The notes: generated by a model not told the origin, from the letters alone. A stretch of DNA of 64,000 nt from Aliivibrio finisterrensis_A (GCF_004167675.1 NZ_SEZQ01000017.1); one strand, 5' to 3'; shown: positions 17,955 through 26,740, counted from the first letter of the stretch. A program made the numbers and translations.

Positions 17955-18137
17955 GATTGATACTCCGTAATTCATCAGTATTGAGATAATACGTTTTTTG
18001 CGATTGAGCTTTAAATACCCTCTGGTTATGTGTAATAACTAAACTGTAAAATAAAGGACATAATCTCTCCATTGTTGATGGTTTTGGGTATAAGTCAGGT
18101 AAAAAGTGTGTCGATCTAGGTAAAAAAGCGTGATCAG

Positions 18138-18210
18138 TGTGAATAACTTCGATCTTATTCACTGGATCATCGATCTAACACTGGCACAAAAGTTATCCAC
18201 AGTATAAAAT
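18138..18210 (+). promoter_or_regulatory. dnaA promoter region with DnaA boxes
   Basis: Two perfect DnaA boxes, TTATTCACA on the minus strand (18138-18146) and TTATCCACA on the plus strand (18193-18201), and a one-mismatch box TTATTCACT (18155-18163) are clustered with five GATC sites between 18115 and 18175. A -10-like TATAAA (18203-18208) follows CTGGCA (18181-18186) with a 16-bp spacer, so the box at 18193 would lie between the -35 and -10. This layout fits DnaA autorepression. Confidence 0.7.
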
Positions 18211-18248
18211 CGACAACCTTTTAAAAATAATTATGAGTGGGGTTGTCC

Positions 18249-19658
18249 GTGTCTTCATCGCTTTGGCTGCAGTGTTTACAGCGCCTTCAAGAAGAATTAC
18301 CTTCCGCAGAATTTAGTATGTGGGTTAAACCCCTGCAAGCTGAATTAAATGACAATACCCTTACGCTATTTGCGCCGAACCGTTTCGTGTTGGATTGGGT
18401 TCGAGATAAGTACTTAAATAGCATTAACTCATTATTAAATGAGTTCTGTGGTAGTGATGTTCCTACATTACGCTTTGAAGTGGGTAGTAAACCTACGGCA
18501 TCAGCACCTGTACCAAAGAGAACGGCAGCGGATGTTGCTGCTTCAACTTCAGCTCCTGCACAACTTCAAGCCTTACAGTCAGCGAATAAGCCATGGGAAC
18601 CTCAGAGTTCAGAGCCTACTCCTGCTGATCTGAATCATCGCTCGAATGTAAATCCTAAACATAAATTTACTAATTTCGTTGAAGGTAAATCAAATCAACT
18701 TGGCTTAGCTGCAGCTCGTCAAGTATCTGATAACCCGGGAACGGCGTATAATCCACTATTCTTATATGGTGGTACTGGTTTAGGTAAAACACACCTGTTG
18801 CAAGCAGTGGGTAATGCGATTCTTGAGCGCAAGCCTGACGCTAAAGTAGTGTATATGCATTCAGAACGCTTTGTTCAAGACATGGTTAAAGCGCTACAAA
18901 ATAACGCGATTGAAGAGTTCAAACGTTATTACCGTAGTGTTGATGCCTTGCTTATCGATGATATTCAATTTTTTGCGAATAAAGAGCGTTCACAAGAAGA
19001 ATTCTTTCATACCTTTAATGCGTTATTGGAAGGTAATCAGCAAATTATCCTAACGTCAGATAAATACCCAAGAGAGATTAATGGGGTAGAAGAGCGTTTG
19101 AAATCTCGCTTTGGTTGGGGTCTTACTGTTGCGATTGAACCGCCAGAATTAGAAACTCGCGTTGCTATCTTAATGAAGAAAGCAGAAGATCATCAAATTC
19201 ATCTTGCCGATGAAGTGGCCTTCTTTATTGCAAAACGTTTACGTTCGAATGTACGTGAATTAGAAGGGGCGCTTAACCGTGTGATTGCAAATGCTAACTT
19301 TACTGGCCGTGCAATTACGATTGATTTTGTACGCGAAGCATTACGTGACTTATTAGCGCTTCAAGAGAAGTTAGTAACGATTGATAATATTCAAAAAACC
19401 GTTGCTGAGTACTACAAGATAAAAATGGCAGACTTGTTGTCTAAACGCCGTTCTCGTTCTGTTGCTCGTCCACGTCAATTGGCGATGGCATTATCTAAAG
19501 AGTTAACCAATCACAGCTTACCTGAGATCGGTGACGCATTTGGCGGCCGAGACCATACCACTGTACTTCATGCTTGTCGTAAAATAGCGCAATTGCGTGA
19601 AGAGAGTCATGATATAAAAGAAGACTACTCTAACCTCATTCGTACGTTGTCATCGTAA
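18249..19658 (+). CDS. dnaA: Chromosomal replication initiator protein DnaA
   Basis: DnaA binds DnaA boxes and opens oriC. I use the GTG start giving MSSSLWLQCLQRLQEELPSA (469 residues), the usual Vibrio N-terminus; another GTG 12 bp upstream would add four residues. The domains are: DnaB-contact domain I (about 1-85), a linker, the AAA+ domain with Walker A YGGTGLGKTHLLQA and Walker B ALLIDDIQFF, and the C-terminal helix-turn-helix with the DnaA-box motif EIGDAFGGRDHTTVLHACRK. It is the first gene of dnaA-dnaN-recF-gyrB. Confidence 0.97.
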   Translation: MSSSLWLQCLQRLQEELPSAEFSMWVKPLQAELNDNTLTLFAPNRFVLDWVRDKYLNSINSLLNEFCGSDVPTLRFEVGSKPTASAPVPKRTAADVAASTSAPAQLQALQSANKPWEPQSSEPTPADLNHRSNVNPKHKFTNFVEGKSNQLGLAAARQVSDNPGTAYNPLFLYGGTGLGKTHLLQAVGNAILERKPDAKVVYMHSERFVQDMVKALQNNAIEEFKRYYRSVDALLIDDIQFFANKERSQEEFFHTFNALLEGNQQIILTSDKYPREINGVEERLKSRFGWGLTVAIEPPELETRVAILMKKAEDHQIHLADEVAFFIAKRLRSNVRELEGALNRVIANANFTGRAITIDFVREALRDLLALQEKLVTIDNIQKTVAEYYKIKMADLLSKRRSRSVARPRQLAMALSKELTNHSLPEIGDAFGGRDHTTVLHACRKIAQLREESHDIKEDYSNLIRTLSS

Positions 19659-19689
19659 GTCATTACCTACTTTTAAATAAACGAGTATT

Positions 19690-20790
19690 ATGAAATTTTC
19701 TATTGAACGCAGTCTGTTATTAAAACCACTGCAACAAGTATCTGGTGCCCTTGGTGGCCGTCCATCATTACCTATTTTGGGTAACATCTTACTTCAGGTA
19801 GAAAATGGTCAATTATCAATGACCGCAACCGATTTAGAAGTAGAGTTGATCAGTAAGATTACGTTAGAAGGCGATTTTGAAGCGGGTGCTATTACCGTTC
19901 CTTCTCGTAAATTTTTAGATATTTGTCGTGGTTTACCTGATAGCGCGACCATCACTATCGTATTGGAAGGCGATCGAGTTTTAGTGCGTTCTGGACGCAG
20001 TCGATTCACTTTAGCAACATTACCTGCTAATGACTTTCCAAATATTGAAGGTTGGGAGAGCGAGGTTGAAATCACGCTATCTCAAGCACAATTGCGCAAA
20101 CTGATCGAGAGCACTCAATTCTCTATGGCGAATCAAGATGTTCGTTATTACCTCAATGGTATGATGTTTGAAACTCAAGGTGCTATTTTCCGATCTGTAG
20201 CAACGGATGGTCATCGAATGGCAGTATGTAATATGCCTGTAGAGTCAGAACTTCCAGAGCAACAAGTGATCATGCCACGCAAAGGTATTCAAGAGCTAGT
20301 TCGCTTACTTGACTCACCCGATCAGAGTGTTACTTTACAGTTTGGTAATTCAAATGTACGTGCAGAAGTGAATAACTTTGTATTTACGTCAAAACTGGTT
20401 GATGGTCGCTTTCCTGATTATCGACGAGTAATGCCACAAAGCAGTAACAAGACGCTAGAAGCTGATTGTGATGAACTGCGCCAAGCATTCGCTCGTGCCG
20501 CTATTTTATCGAATGAAAAATTCCGTGGTGTTCGCGTTAATTTAGCCAATAATCAAATGCGTATTACCGCGAATAACCCAGAACAAGAAGAAGCGGAAGA
20601 GATCCTTGATGTGGATTTCCAAGGCGATGATATCGAAATCGGTTTTAACGTTAGCTATGTATTAGATGTGCTGAATACTTTAAAATGCGAACGTGTACGT
20701 ATTTCGATGACAACGGCTAATGCGAGTGCGTTAGTTGAAGATTGCGCTAATGATGAAGCGCAATACGTTGTTATGCCAATCCGTCTGTAG
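19690..20790 (+). CDS. dnaN: DNA polymerase III beta sliding clamp
   Basis: The beta clamp is the ring-shaped processivity factor for polymerase III. The 366-residue protein has the standard length, starts MKFSIERSLLLKPLQQVSGA and ends EDCANDEAQYVVMPIRL, the conserved C-terminus that forms part of the partner-binding pocket (VMPIRL). It lies 31 bp after dnaA and 13 bp before recF. Confidence 0.98.
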   Translation: MKFSIERSLLLKPLQQVSGALGGRPSLPILGNILLQVENGQLSMTATDLEVELISKITLEGDFEAGAITVPSRKFLDICRGLPDSATITIVLEGDRVLVRSGRSRFTLATLPANDFPNIEGWESEVEITLSQAQLRKLIESTQFSMANQDVRYYLNGMMFETQGAIFRSVATDGHRMAVCNMPVESELPEQQVIMPRKGIQELVRLLDSPDQSVTLQFGNSNVRAEVNNFVFTSKLVDGRFPDYRRVMPQSSNKTLEADCDELRQAFARAAILSNEKFRGVRVNLANNQMRITANNPEQEEAEEILDVDFQGDDIEIGFNVSYVLDVLNTLKCERVRISMTTANASALVEDCANDEAQYVVMPIRL

Positions 20791-20803
20791 ATTTTAACTA
20801 TCA

Positions 20804-21883
20804 ATGCCATTATCACGCCTAATCATTAATGATTTTCGTAATATAAAGACGTGTGATATTCAATTATCATCAGGCTTTAATTTTGTTACGGGTGCCAATG
20901 GCAGTGGCAAAACCAGTGTCCTAGAAGCGATCTATTTGCTCGGACATGGCCGTTCATTTAAGAGCTCGTTAACCGGTCGGATCATTAGAAATGACTGTAA
21001 CGAGCTTTTTATTCATGGTCGTTTCACCACACCAGAAAATTTTGAACTGCCCATTGGTATAAATAAGCAGCGCGACGGTACAACAGAGGTTAAAATAGGC
21101 GGAGAAAGTGGTCAAAAACTGGCGCAATTGGCTAAGGTTTTACCGCTTCAATTAATTCACCCTGAAGGGTTCGAATTAGTTACTGATGGCCCTAAATTTC
21201 GCCGAGCATTTATTGACTGGGGAGTGTTTCACGTGGAACCTGCTTTTTATGAAGCATGGAGTCGAGTGAAGCGATTAACAAAACAACGTAATGCGTTATT
21301 AAAAACGGCACACAGTTATAGAGAGTTAAGCTACTGGGATTTGGAACTCGCGCAACTGGCTGAAAAAATAGATCAGTGGCGAGTGGATTACATCAATCAC
21401 ATATCTGAAGCAACTCAACAAATATGTCAGGCATTCTTACCAGAATATGACATAAAGCTGTCATACTATCGCGGTTGGGATAGAGAAACCCCATACGCAG
21501 ATTTGCTCAAGAAGAACTTTGAGCGAGATAAACAGCTGGGTTATACCGTCGGCGGCCCAAATAAAGCCGACTTACGAATTAAAGTTGCAGGCACTCCTGT
21601 TGAAGATGTGTTGTCTAGAGGTCAACTAAAGTTGATGGTATGTGCGTTACGATTAGCACAAGGACAACATTTAACAGAAGCAACAGGAAAGCAGTGCATC
21701 TATTTAATAGACGATTTTGCTTCTGAACTGGATAGTCATCGCCGTCAATTGCTGGCTCAATATTTGAAACAGACAAAGGCGCAGGTGTTTATTAGTTCGA
21801 TTACTGCTGAACAGATTGCAGATATGCATGATGAAGAAAGCAAGATGTTCGAGATAGAACATGGCAAAATAGCCCAAGGATAA
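20804..21883 (+). CDS. recF: DNA replication and repair protein RecF
   Basis: RecF is an SMC-like ATPase that helps load RecA at single-strand gaps. The 359-residue protein has Walker A TGANGSGKTSVLEAIYLLG near residue 30, the signature motif SRGQLKLMVCALRLAQG and Walker B IYLIDDFASELD. A parS-like sequence lies within the gene at 21225-21240, where it encodes VFHVEP. recF ends 17 bp before gyrB. Confidence 0.97.
   Translation: MPLSRLIINDFRNIKTCDIQLSSGFNFVTGANGSGKTSVLEAIYLLGHGRSFKSSLTGRIIRNDCNELFIHGRFTTPENFELPIGINKQRDGTTEVKIGGESGQKLAQLAKVLPLQLIHPEGFELVTDGPKFRRAFIDWGVFHVEPAFYEAWSRVKRLTKQRNALLKTAHSYRELSYWDLELAQLAEKIDQWRVDYINHISEATQQICQAFLPEYDIKLSYYRGWDRETPYADLLKKNFERDKQLGYTVGGPNKADLRIKVAGTPVEDVLSRGQLKLMVCALRLAQGQHLTEATGKQCIYLIDDFASELDSHRRQLLAQYLKQTKAQVFISSITAEQIADMHDEESKMFEIEHGKIAQG
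21225..21240. promoter_or_regulatory. parS-like 16-mer inside recF
   Basis: TGTTTCACGTGGAACC differs from the parS consensus TGTTTCACGTGAAACA at two positions. It encodes part of the RecF sequence GVFHVEPAF, which is conserved in vibrios, so the match may be a by-product of coding. It lies within 11 kb of oriC, where parS sites are expected. Confidence 0.45.
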
Positions 21884-21900
21884 AAACGCGAGAGTAACTC

Positions 21901-24318
21901 ATGTCAGAAAATTATGATTCATCGAGTATTAAAGTACTAAAAGGTCTGGATGCGGTACGTAAGCGTCCGGGTATGTATATCGGCGACACCGACGACGGTA
22001 CTGGTCTTCACCACATGGTGTTTGAGGTTGTCGATAACTCAATCGATGAAGCTCTTGCTGGTCACTGTAAAGATATTATTGTAACGATACACGAAGATAA
22101 TTCGGTATCTGTAAGCGATGATGGTCGTGGTATTCCCACTGAAATTCACGAAGAAGAAGGCGTATCTGCTGCAGAAGTTATCATGACGGTACTTCACGCA
22201 GGCGGTAAGTTCGATGATAACTCTTATAAAGTATCCGGCGGTCTTCACGGTGTTGGTGTTTCAGTAGTAAACGCATTATCAGAGAAAGTTGAACTTACGA
22301 TTAATCGTAAAGGTGAGATTTTCCAACAAACATATTGTCACGGTGTACCTCAAGCCCCTCTAACAGTGACTGGTAAAACAGATACTACAGGTACTAAAAT
22401 CCGTTTTTGGCCTAGTGACCAAACGTTCGCAAACATTGAATTTGTATATGAAATTCTAGCGAAACGTCTACGTGAACTTTCTTTCTTAAACTCTGGTGTG
22501 TCTATTATTTTACAAGACATGCGTGAAGAAGATAAATCTGATCACTTCATGTTTGAAGGTGGTATTCAAGCGTTCGTTAATCACCTAAATCGCAATAAGA
22601 CACCTATCCATCAAAAAATATTCCATTTTGATTTCACGCGTGAAGAAGATGGCATTGCTGTTGAAGTGGCAATGCAATGGAATGATTCTTTCCAAGAAAA
22701 TATTTTCTGTTATACCAACAATATCCCACAACGTGATGGTGGTACGCACTTAGCCGGTTTCCGTTCTGCGCTAACTCGTACATTAAACACCTTCATGGAT
22801 AAAGAAGGCTTTTCTAAGAAAGCGAAAGCATCTACTTCTGGTGATGATGCGCGTGAAGGCCTAACGGCGGTGGTTTCGGTTAAAGTGCCTGATCCTAAGT
22901 TCTCAAGCCAAACTAAAGATAAACTGGTTTCTTCTGAAGTGAAGTCTGCGGTTGAATCTGCAATGGGCGAAAAACTGTCTGAGTTCTTAGCTGAGAATCC
23001 AGGTGAAGCGAAAATGGTTTGTTCAAAAATCATTGATGCGGCTCGCGCACGTGAAGCGGCTCGTAAAGCGCGTGAAATGACTCGTCGTAAAGGCGCGTTA
23101 GATATCGCAGGTCTTCCAGGTAAGCTTGCGGATTGTCAGGAAAAAGATCCTTCACAATCTGAACTATATATTGTGGAAGGGGACTCTGCTGGCGGTTCAG
23201 CCAAGCAGGGACGTAACCGTAAAAACCAAGCGATTCTGCCTCTTAAAGGTAAAATCTTAAACGTTGAAAAAGCACGTTTTGATAAAATGTTGTCTTCTCA
23301 AGAGGTTGGTACGTTAATTACTGCATTAGGTTGTGGTATTGGTCGTGACGAATACAACCCTGATAAACTGCGTTACCACAATATCATCATCATGACCGAT
23401 GCCGATGTCGATGGTTCTCACATCCGTACTCTTCTTTTGACTTTCTTCTATCGTCAAATGCCTGAGTTGATTGAACGTGGCTACATCTATATTGCTCAAC
23501 CACCACTTTACAAAGTGAAGAAAGGCAAACAAGAGCAGTATATTAAAGATGAAGAAGCAATGGGTGAATACCAAATCACACAAGCGTTAGATAACGCGTC
23601 GTTATTTGTTAACCCAGATGAATCTATTTTTGGTCAAGAGCTTGCTGATTTAATTGAGCAATTCAGCGGTGTAATGAAACTGATTGAACGTATGAGTCGT
23701 CGTTACCCATTACCGTTATTAAATCGCTTAGTTTATACACCTCGTTTAACTCAAGATGAATGTGCTAATGAAGCGACAGTTCAGGCATGGACTGAAGCAT
23801 TAGTTTCTGATCTTAATGAGAATGAAACAGGCGCAAGCCAGTACACAGCGGCGCTGCAGTTTAACGAAGAGTTAAACATTCATCAGCCTAAGCTTGTTGT
23901 TCGTACTCACGGTGTTCAACATGAATACGTATTAAGTGCTGATCTGCTTAACTCGAAAGAGTACGGCCGTATCGCTGAGCTATCAGAAGCGCTTAATGGT
24001 TTGATTGAAGAAGGTGCTTATGCACAACGTGGCGAACGCAAACAACCAGTAGAAACACTGGATGAAGCGATTGCATGGTTAATTAAAGACTCTCGTCGTG
24101 GCGTTTACTTACAACGTTACAAAGGTCTAGGTGAGATGAACCCTGAGCAACTTTGGGAAACAACAATGGATCCTGATTCTCGTCGTATGATGCAAGTAAC
24201 CATTAATGACGCAGTAAGTGCTGATGAGTTGTTTACTACGCTAATGGGTGACCAAGTTGAACCACGTCGTAACTTCATTGAAGAGAACGCATTACGTGTA
24301 GCTAATTTAGACGTATAA
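21901..24318 (+). CDS. gyrB: DNA gyrase subunit B
   Basis: GyrB is the ATPase subunit of gyrase, which introduces negative supercoils. The 805-residue protein has the GHKL ATPase domain (VFEVVDNSIDEALAGHC and the GGLHGVGVSVVNALS lid), the Toprim domain (YIVEGDSAGGSAKQGRNRK and MTDADVDGSHI), and the extra insert and C-terminal part typical of proteobacterial GyrB (QRYKGLGEMNPEQLWETTM). It is the last gene of the dnaA cluster. Confidence 0.98.
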   Translation: MSENYDSSSIKVLKGLDAVRKRPGMYIGDTDDGTGLHHMVFEVVDNSIDEALAGHCKDIIVTIHEDNSVSVSDDGRGIPTEIHEEEGVSAAEVIMTVLHAGGKFDDNSYKVSGGLHGVGVSVVNALSEKVELTINRKGEIFQQTYCHGVPQAPLTVTGKTDTTGTKIRFWPSDQTFANIEFVYEILAKRLRELSFLNSGVSIILQDMREEDKSDHFMFEGGIQAFVNHLNRNKTPIHQKIFHFDFTREEDGIAVEVAMQWNDSFQENIFCYTNNIPQRDGGTHLAGFRSALTRTLNTFMDKEGFSKKAKASTSGDDAREGLTAVVSVKVPDPKFSSQTKDKLVSSEVKSAVESAMGEKLSEFLAENPGEAKMVCSKIIDAARAREAARKAREMTRRKGALDIAGLPGKLADCQEKDPSQSELYIVEGDSAGGSAKQGRNRKNQAILPLKGKILNVEKARFDKMLSSQEVGTLITALGCGIGRDEYNPDKLRYHNIIIMTDADVDGSHIRTLLLTFFYRQMPELIERGYIYIAQPPLYKVKKGKQEQYIKDEEAMGEYQITQALDNASLFVNPDESIFGQELADLIEQFSGVMKLIERMSRRYPLPLLNRLVYTPRLTQDECANEATVQAWTEALVSDLNENETGASQYTAALQFNEELNIHQPKLVVRTHGVQHEYVLSADLLNSKEYGRIAELSEALNGLIEEGAYAQRGERKQPVETLDEAIAWLIKDSRRGVYLQRYKGLGEMNPEQLWETTMDPDSRRMMQVTINDAVSADELFTTLMGDQVEPRRNFIEENALRVANLDV

Positions 24319-24340
24319 ATTTTTTATAATTCTATATTTT

Positions 24341-24424
24341 GCCAGTTAGTCCTACTTCTGCGTCGAAGGTGCTCACTTATGTTCATAAGCTCCGCGCCTT
24401 CTTCTTGAATTAGAACGAACTGAC
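24341..24424. repeat. 84-bp imperfect palindromic repeat after gyrB
   Basis: Two 41-bp arms (24341-24381 and 24384-24424) are inverted copies around a 2-bp centre, with about 70 per cent of positions pairing and the inner arms CTTATG/CATAAG perfect. It lies 22 bp past the gyrB stop. The dispersed-repeat interpretation is inference: no second copy is present in this window. Confidence 0.6.
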
Positions 24425-24462
24425 TTCATCTAGAATCATAAATGCTCAAATTGAAAATTAAG

Positions 24463-24492
24463 AAGCACTGCTAATTAGCGGTGCTTTTTTTT
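24463..24492 (+). terminator. Terminator after gyrB
   Basis: AGCAC/GTGCT arms extended by the palindrome GCTAATTAGC (with one T-G pair) are followed by a run of eight T. It should end the dnaA-dnaN-recF-gyrB transcript, about 145 bp past gyrB. Confidence 0.85.
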
Positions 24493-24578
24493 CTGGAATT
24501 TTGGGTTTATTTTTATTTATTGTTCATAGGGTTAGCGATGTTTTTGGGTTTAAATCGAAAAATAAATAGCCCGTATCT

Positions 24579-24605
24579 CTTGAAAATAAAATCACTGAGC
24601 CGCAT
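24579..24605 (+). promoter_or_regulatory. Heat-shock (sigma-32 type) promoter of ibpA
   Basis: CTTGAAA (24579-24585) and CCGCAT (24600-24605) are separated by 14 bp, a good match to the sigma-32 consensus CTTGAAA / CCCCAT. It would give an unusually long leader of about 135 nt, as in other ibpA genes with RNA thermometers. Confidence 0.7.
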
Positions 24606-24611
24606 ATCTAG

Positions 24612-24747
24612 TTATGAAGAGGATGCCGAAAGGGTCTTCTGAACATGACTTGTCCAAAACGGAAAGTCTTATAATTTGATAGAGGCAACTAAGGACCCAA
24701 GTTTGGGGTAGTTGTACTCACTATTGCTTAAAGTAAAGGATAGTATT
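24612..24747 (+). promoter_or_regulatory. ROSE-type RNA thermometer in the ibpA leader
   Basis: The last hairpin pairs CTATTGCTT (24721-24729) with AAAGGATAG (24735-24743), burying the Shine-Dalgarno AAGGA just before the ATG at 24748. The G of TTGCT is left bulged, exactly the UYGCU signature of ROSE thermometers. A second hairpin at 24687-24713 pairs AACTA with TAGTT and CCCAA with TTGGG. Melting on heating would free the ribosome site. The family assignment rests on this visible pairing. Confidence 0.8.
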
Positions 24748-25182
24748 ATGCGTAATGTAGATTTCACTCCACTGTACCGTTCAGCAATTGGTTTTGATCG
24801 TCTTTTCAATCAAATGGAAAGCCACTCAGCGAAAACTAATGGCGGTTACCCTCCCTATAATATTGAGCAAAAATCCGAACATAACTACCGTATAACCATG
24901 GCGGTGGCGGGTTTTGCTGATGAACAAATCGATTTAACGCAACACGAGAATATGCTGATTGTACGCGGTGAGCGTCCTGAATCGGATGAAGCTAAAACAT
25001 ACCTATATCAAGGTATTGCAGAGCGTAACTTTGAGCGTAAATTCCAATTAGCGGATTATGTGAAAGTGGTGGGCGCAACCATGGAAAATGGTTTACTGCA
25101 TGTTGATTTAGAACGTGAAATTCCAGAAGCGATGCAGCCTCGTAAGATTGCAATTAACGGTAATAACTTACTGGAAAGCTAA
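24748..25182 (+). CDS. ibpA: Small heat-shock protein IbpA
   Basis: IbpA is an alpha-crystallin-type holdase that coats aggregating proteins. I start at MRNVDFTPLYRSAIGFDRLF (144 residues), the conserved family N-terminus; the in-frame codons upstream lie inside the thermometer hairpin. The alpha-crystallin domain runs from about residue 35 (YPPYNIEQKSEHNYRITMAV) to 128, with GIAERNFERKFQLAD, and the C-terminus has the PRKIAI anchor (I-x-I/V type). Control appears to be double: a sigma-32-like promoter and an RNA thermometer. Confidence 0.96.
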   Translation: MRNVDFTPLYRSAIGFDRLFNQMESHSAKTNGGYPPYNIEQKSEHNYRITMAVAGFADEQIDLTQHENMLIVRGERPESDEAKTYLYQGIAERNFERKFQLADYVKVVGATMENGLLHVDLEREIPEAMQPRKIAINGNNLLES

Positions 25183-25208
25183 TCGTAGATTGGTGAAAAT
25201 TTGAAATG

Positions 25209-25233
25209 AAGGCGCTGTGATAGCGCCTTTTTT
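25209..25233 (+). terminator. Terminator after ibpA
   Basis: GGCGCT-GTGAT-AGCGCC followed by six T, 28 bp after the ibpA stop. Confidence 0.85.
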
Positions 25234-25254
25234 GTGTCTGCTAGGCTATTTATT

Positions 25255-25354
25255 AATGACTTATTGCTTTTCCATCACCAATAGATGGCATCGGTAGGAG
25301 TGGCTAATTTAGCGATGACAAACAGAATTGTTGATTCCAAAGCAATAAGTCATT
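25255..25354. repeat. Palindromic repeat unit, copy 1
   Basis: A 100-bp unit bounded by a perfect 16-bp inverted repeat (AATGACTTATTGCTTT at 25255-25270 and its complement at 25339-25354). An inner hairpin CCATC/GATGG follows the left arm. The same unit recurs 24 bp downstream with about 80 per cent identity. No open reading frame is credible. Confidence 0.7.
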
Positions 25355-25378
25355 ATTTGAGATTAGATTGTTGTATCA

Positions 25379-25477
25379 ATAGCTTATTGCTTTTCCATCA
25401 TCAATAGATGGCACTTGTATGTGTTGCTTGTTTAGTTATGACAAACAGAATTGCTGACTCCAAAGCAACAAGCTATT
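25379..25477. repeat. Palindromic repeat unit, copy 2
   Basis: A 99-bp second copy with arms AATAGCTTATTGCTTT (25379-25394) and AAAGCAACAAGCTATT (25462-25477), which pair with a single G-T type mismatch. The outer arm bases differ from copy 1 on both sides in a compensating way (TGAC/GTCA becomes TAGC/GCTA). It ends 15 bp before the avtA stop codon. Confidence 0.7.
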
Positions 25478-25492
25478 ATTTGAGTTATTGAA

Positions 25493-26740
25493 CTACTCTG
25501 AATAGGCCCTTAGCACTTCTTCTGCAATGATATTAATGCCTTTTTGCATCATTTCTTCATCTTGTACGTAGTTCATGCGTAAACATTGGTGGGCGTGCTC
25601 CCAACTGTCATCTTGTCCAATAAAGAAGTACTCACCCGGGACAATTAATACGCCACGCGCTTTCAAGCGTTTATACAATTCCATTGTCGTGATAGGCAAT
25701 TCATCAAACCATAGCCACAAGAAAATAGCGCCCTCAGGTTTATGAATGCGAAAACGAGGATCGGTAATCGCCGTTTGTAACATCTTAACTGCAGCTTGAG
25801 ATTTATGGCGATAGAAAGGCTGGATAACCTCCTCACTTAAACGCAATAAGTCGCCCGATTCAATCATGTGCAAACCAATTGCAGGGCCCATACTTCCCGG
25901 CGCAAGATTGATAATGCCATTTAGGTTAGTGATGGCTGTTGTCATTTCTTCATTTGCAATCACAATGCCACAACGTAACCCAGGTAAACCAAGCTTAGAA
26001 AGGCTCATGCAAAGAATGGTGTTTTCATTCCAAAATGGCGTGACTTCTTCAAAGATAATATTCGGGAAAGGGGTGCCATAAGCATTATCAAGAATTAACG
26101 GAATATTATGTTCACGAGCTAATGTGTCGAGTTTTGCCACTTCTTCATCCGTAATGACATTACCGGTTGGATTGGTAGGGCGAGAAACACAAATTGCTCC
26201 CACTGAATCGTCAACAGTTAACTGGCTAAAATCAACGTGGTATTTAAACAAACCGTTATCGAGTAATTCAATCTCAGGACGGTAAGAAATAAAACTATCG
26301 ACTTCTAGTTCAGAGTCCGCATAGCCAATATATTCCGGAGCAAGAGGCAGTAAAATTCTCTTTTTTGAACCATCCGCATAAGTGCCAGCTAAAAGGTTAA
26401 ATAGACTGAAGAAAGCACTTTGAGAACCATTGGTTAGGCTAATGTTTTTAGAGCTAATATCCCAACCGTAAGTCTCTTTTAATAGTTTTGCTAGTGCTTT
26501 AACAAAGCTGTCTTTACCTTGTGGCCCATCATAATTGGCCATTGCTGCAACTAATTCACCAGAATCGAGCATTTCTTGTGAGGCGCTTTTAAAGTAGTCG
26601 AGCATGGCGGGAATGCCAGCAGGGTTACCACCACCGAGCATGATTGCACCAGGGGTGCGTAGGCCATCATTTAGATCATCCATTAATTGGGTGATCCCAC
26701 TGTAACGAGTAAATTTTTCGCCAAATTGAGTAAACTTCAT
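25493..26740 (-). CDS. avtA: Valine--pyruvate transaminase AvtA
   Basis: AvtA is a pyridoxal-phosphate enzyme that interconverts valine/alanine with their keto acids. The 415-residue protein is close to the usual 417 and begins MKFTQFGEKFTRYSGITQLM, matching E. coli AvtA. The family motif LMDDLNDGLRTPGAIMLGGG is present near the N-terminus, the nucleotide-like ligand site ILDNAYGTPFP in the middle, and the PLP lysine in MSLSKLGLPGLRCGI. It is transcribed divergently from glyQ. Confidence 0.95.
   Translation of the reverse strand: MKFTQFGEKFTRYSGITQLMDDLNDGLRTPGAIMLGGGNPAGIPAMLDYFKSASQEMLDSGELVAAMANYDGPQGKDSFVKALAKLLKETYGWDISSKNISLTNGSQSAFFSLFNLLAGTYADGSKKRILLPLAPEYIGYADSELEVDSFISYRPEIELLDNGLFKYHVDFSQLTVDDSVGAICVSRPTNPTGNVITDEEVAKLDTLAREHNIPLILDNAYGTPFPNIIFEEVTPFWNENTILCMSLSKLGLPGLRCGIVIANEEMTTAITNLNGIINLAPGSMGPAIGLHMIESGDLLRLSEEVIQPFYRHKSQAAVKMLQTAITDPRFRIHKPEGAIFLWLWFDELPITTMELYKRLKARGVLIVPGEYFFIGQDDSWEHAHQCLRMNYVQDEEMMQKGINIIAEEVLRAYSE

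Noticed and set aside
17878..18162. A 94-codon minus-strand frame upstream of the binding-protein gene.
   Set aside because: It overlaps the signal-peptide region of the binding protein and the dnaA control region, and has no recognisable sequence.
18237..18251. An upstream GTG start for dnaA giving four more residues.
   Set aside because: The usual Vibrio DnaA begins MSSSLWLQCLQ at the GTG at 18249; spacing to the purine-rich GTGGGG is also better there.
25255..25477. Possible integron attC sites, since the units are palindromic and contain GACAAACAG.
   Set aside because: The attC core sites and cassette genes are missing, and no integrase is present.
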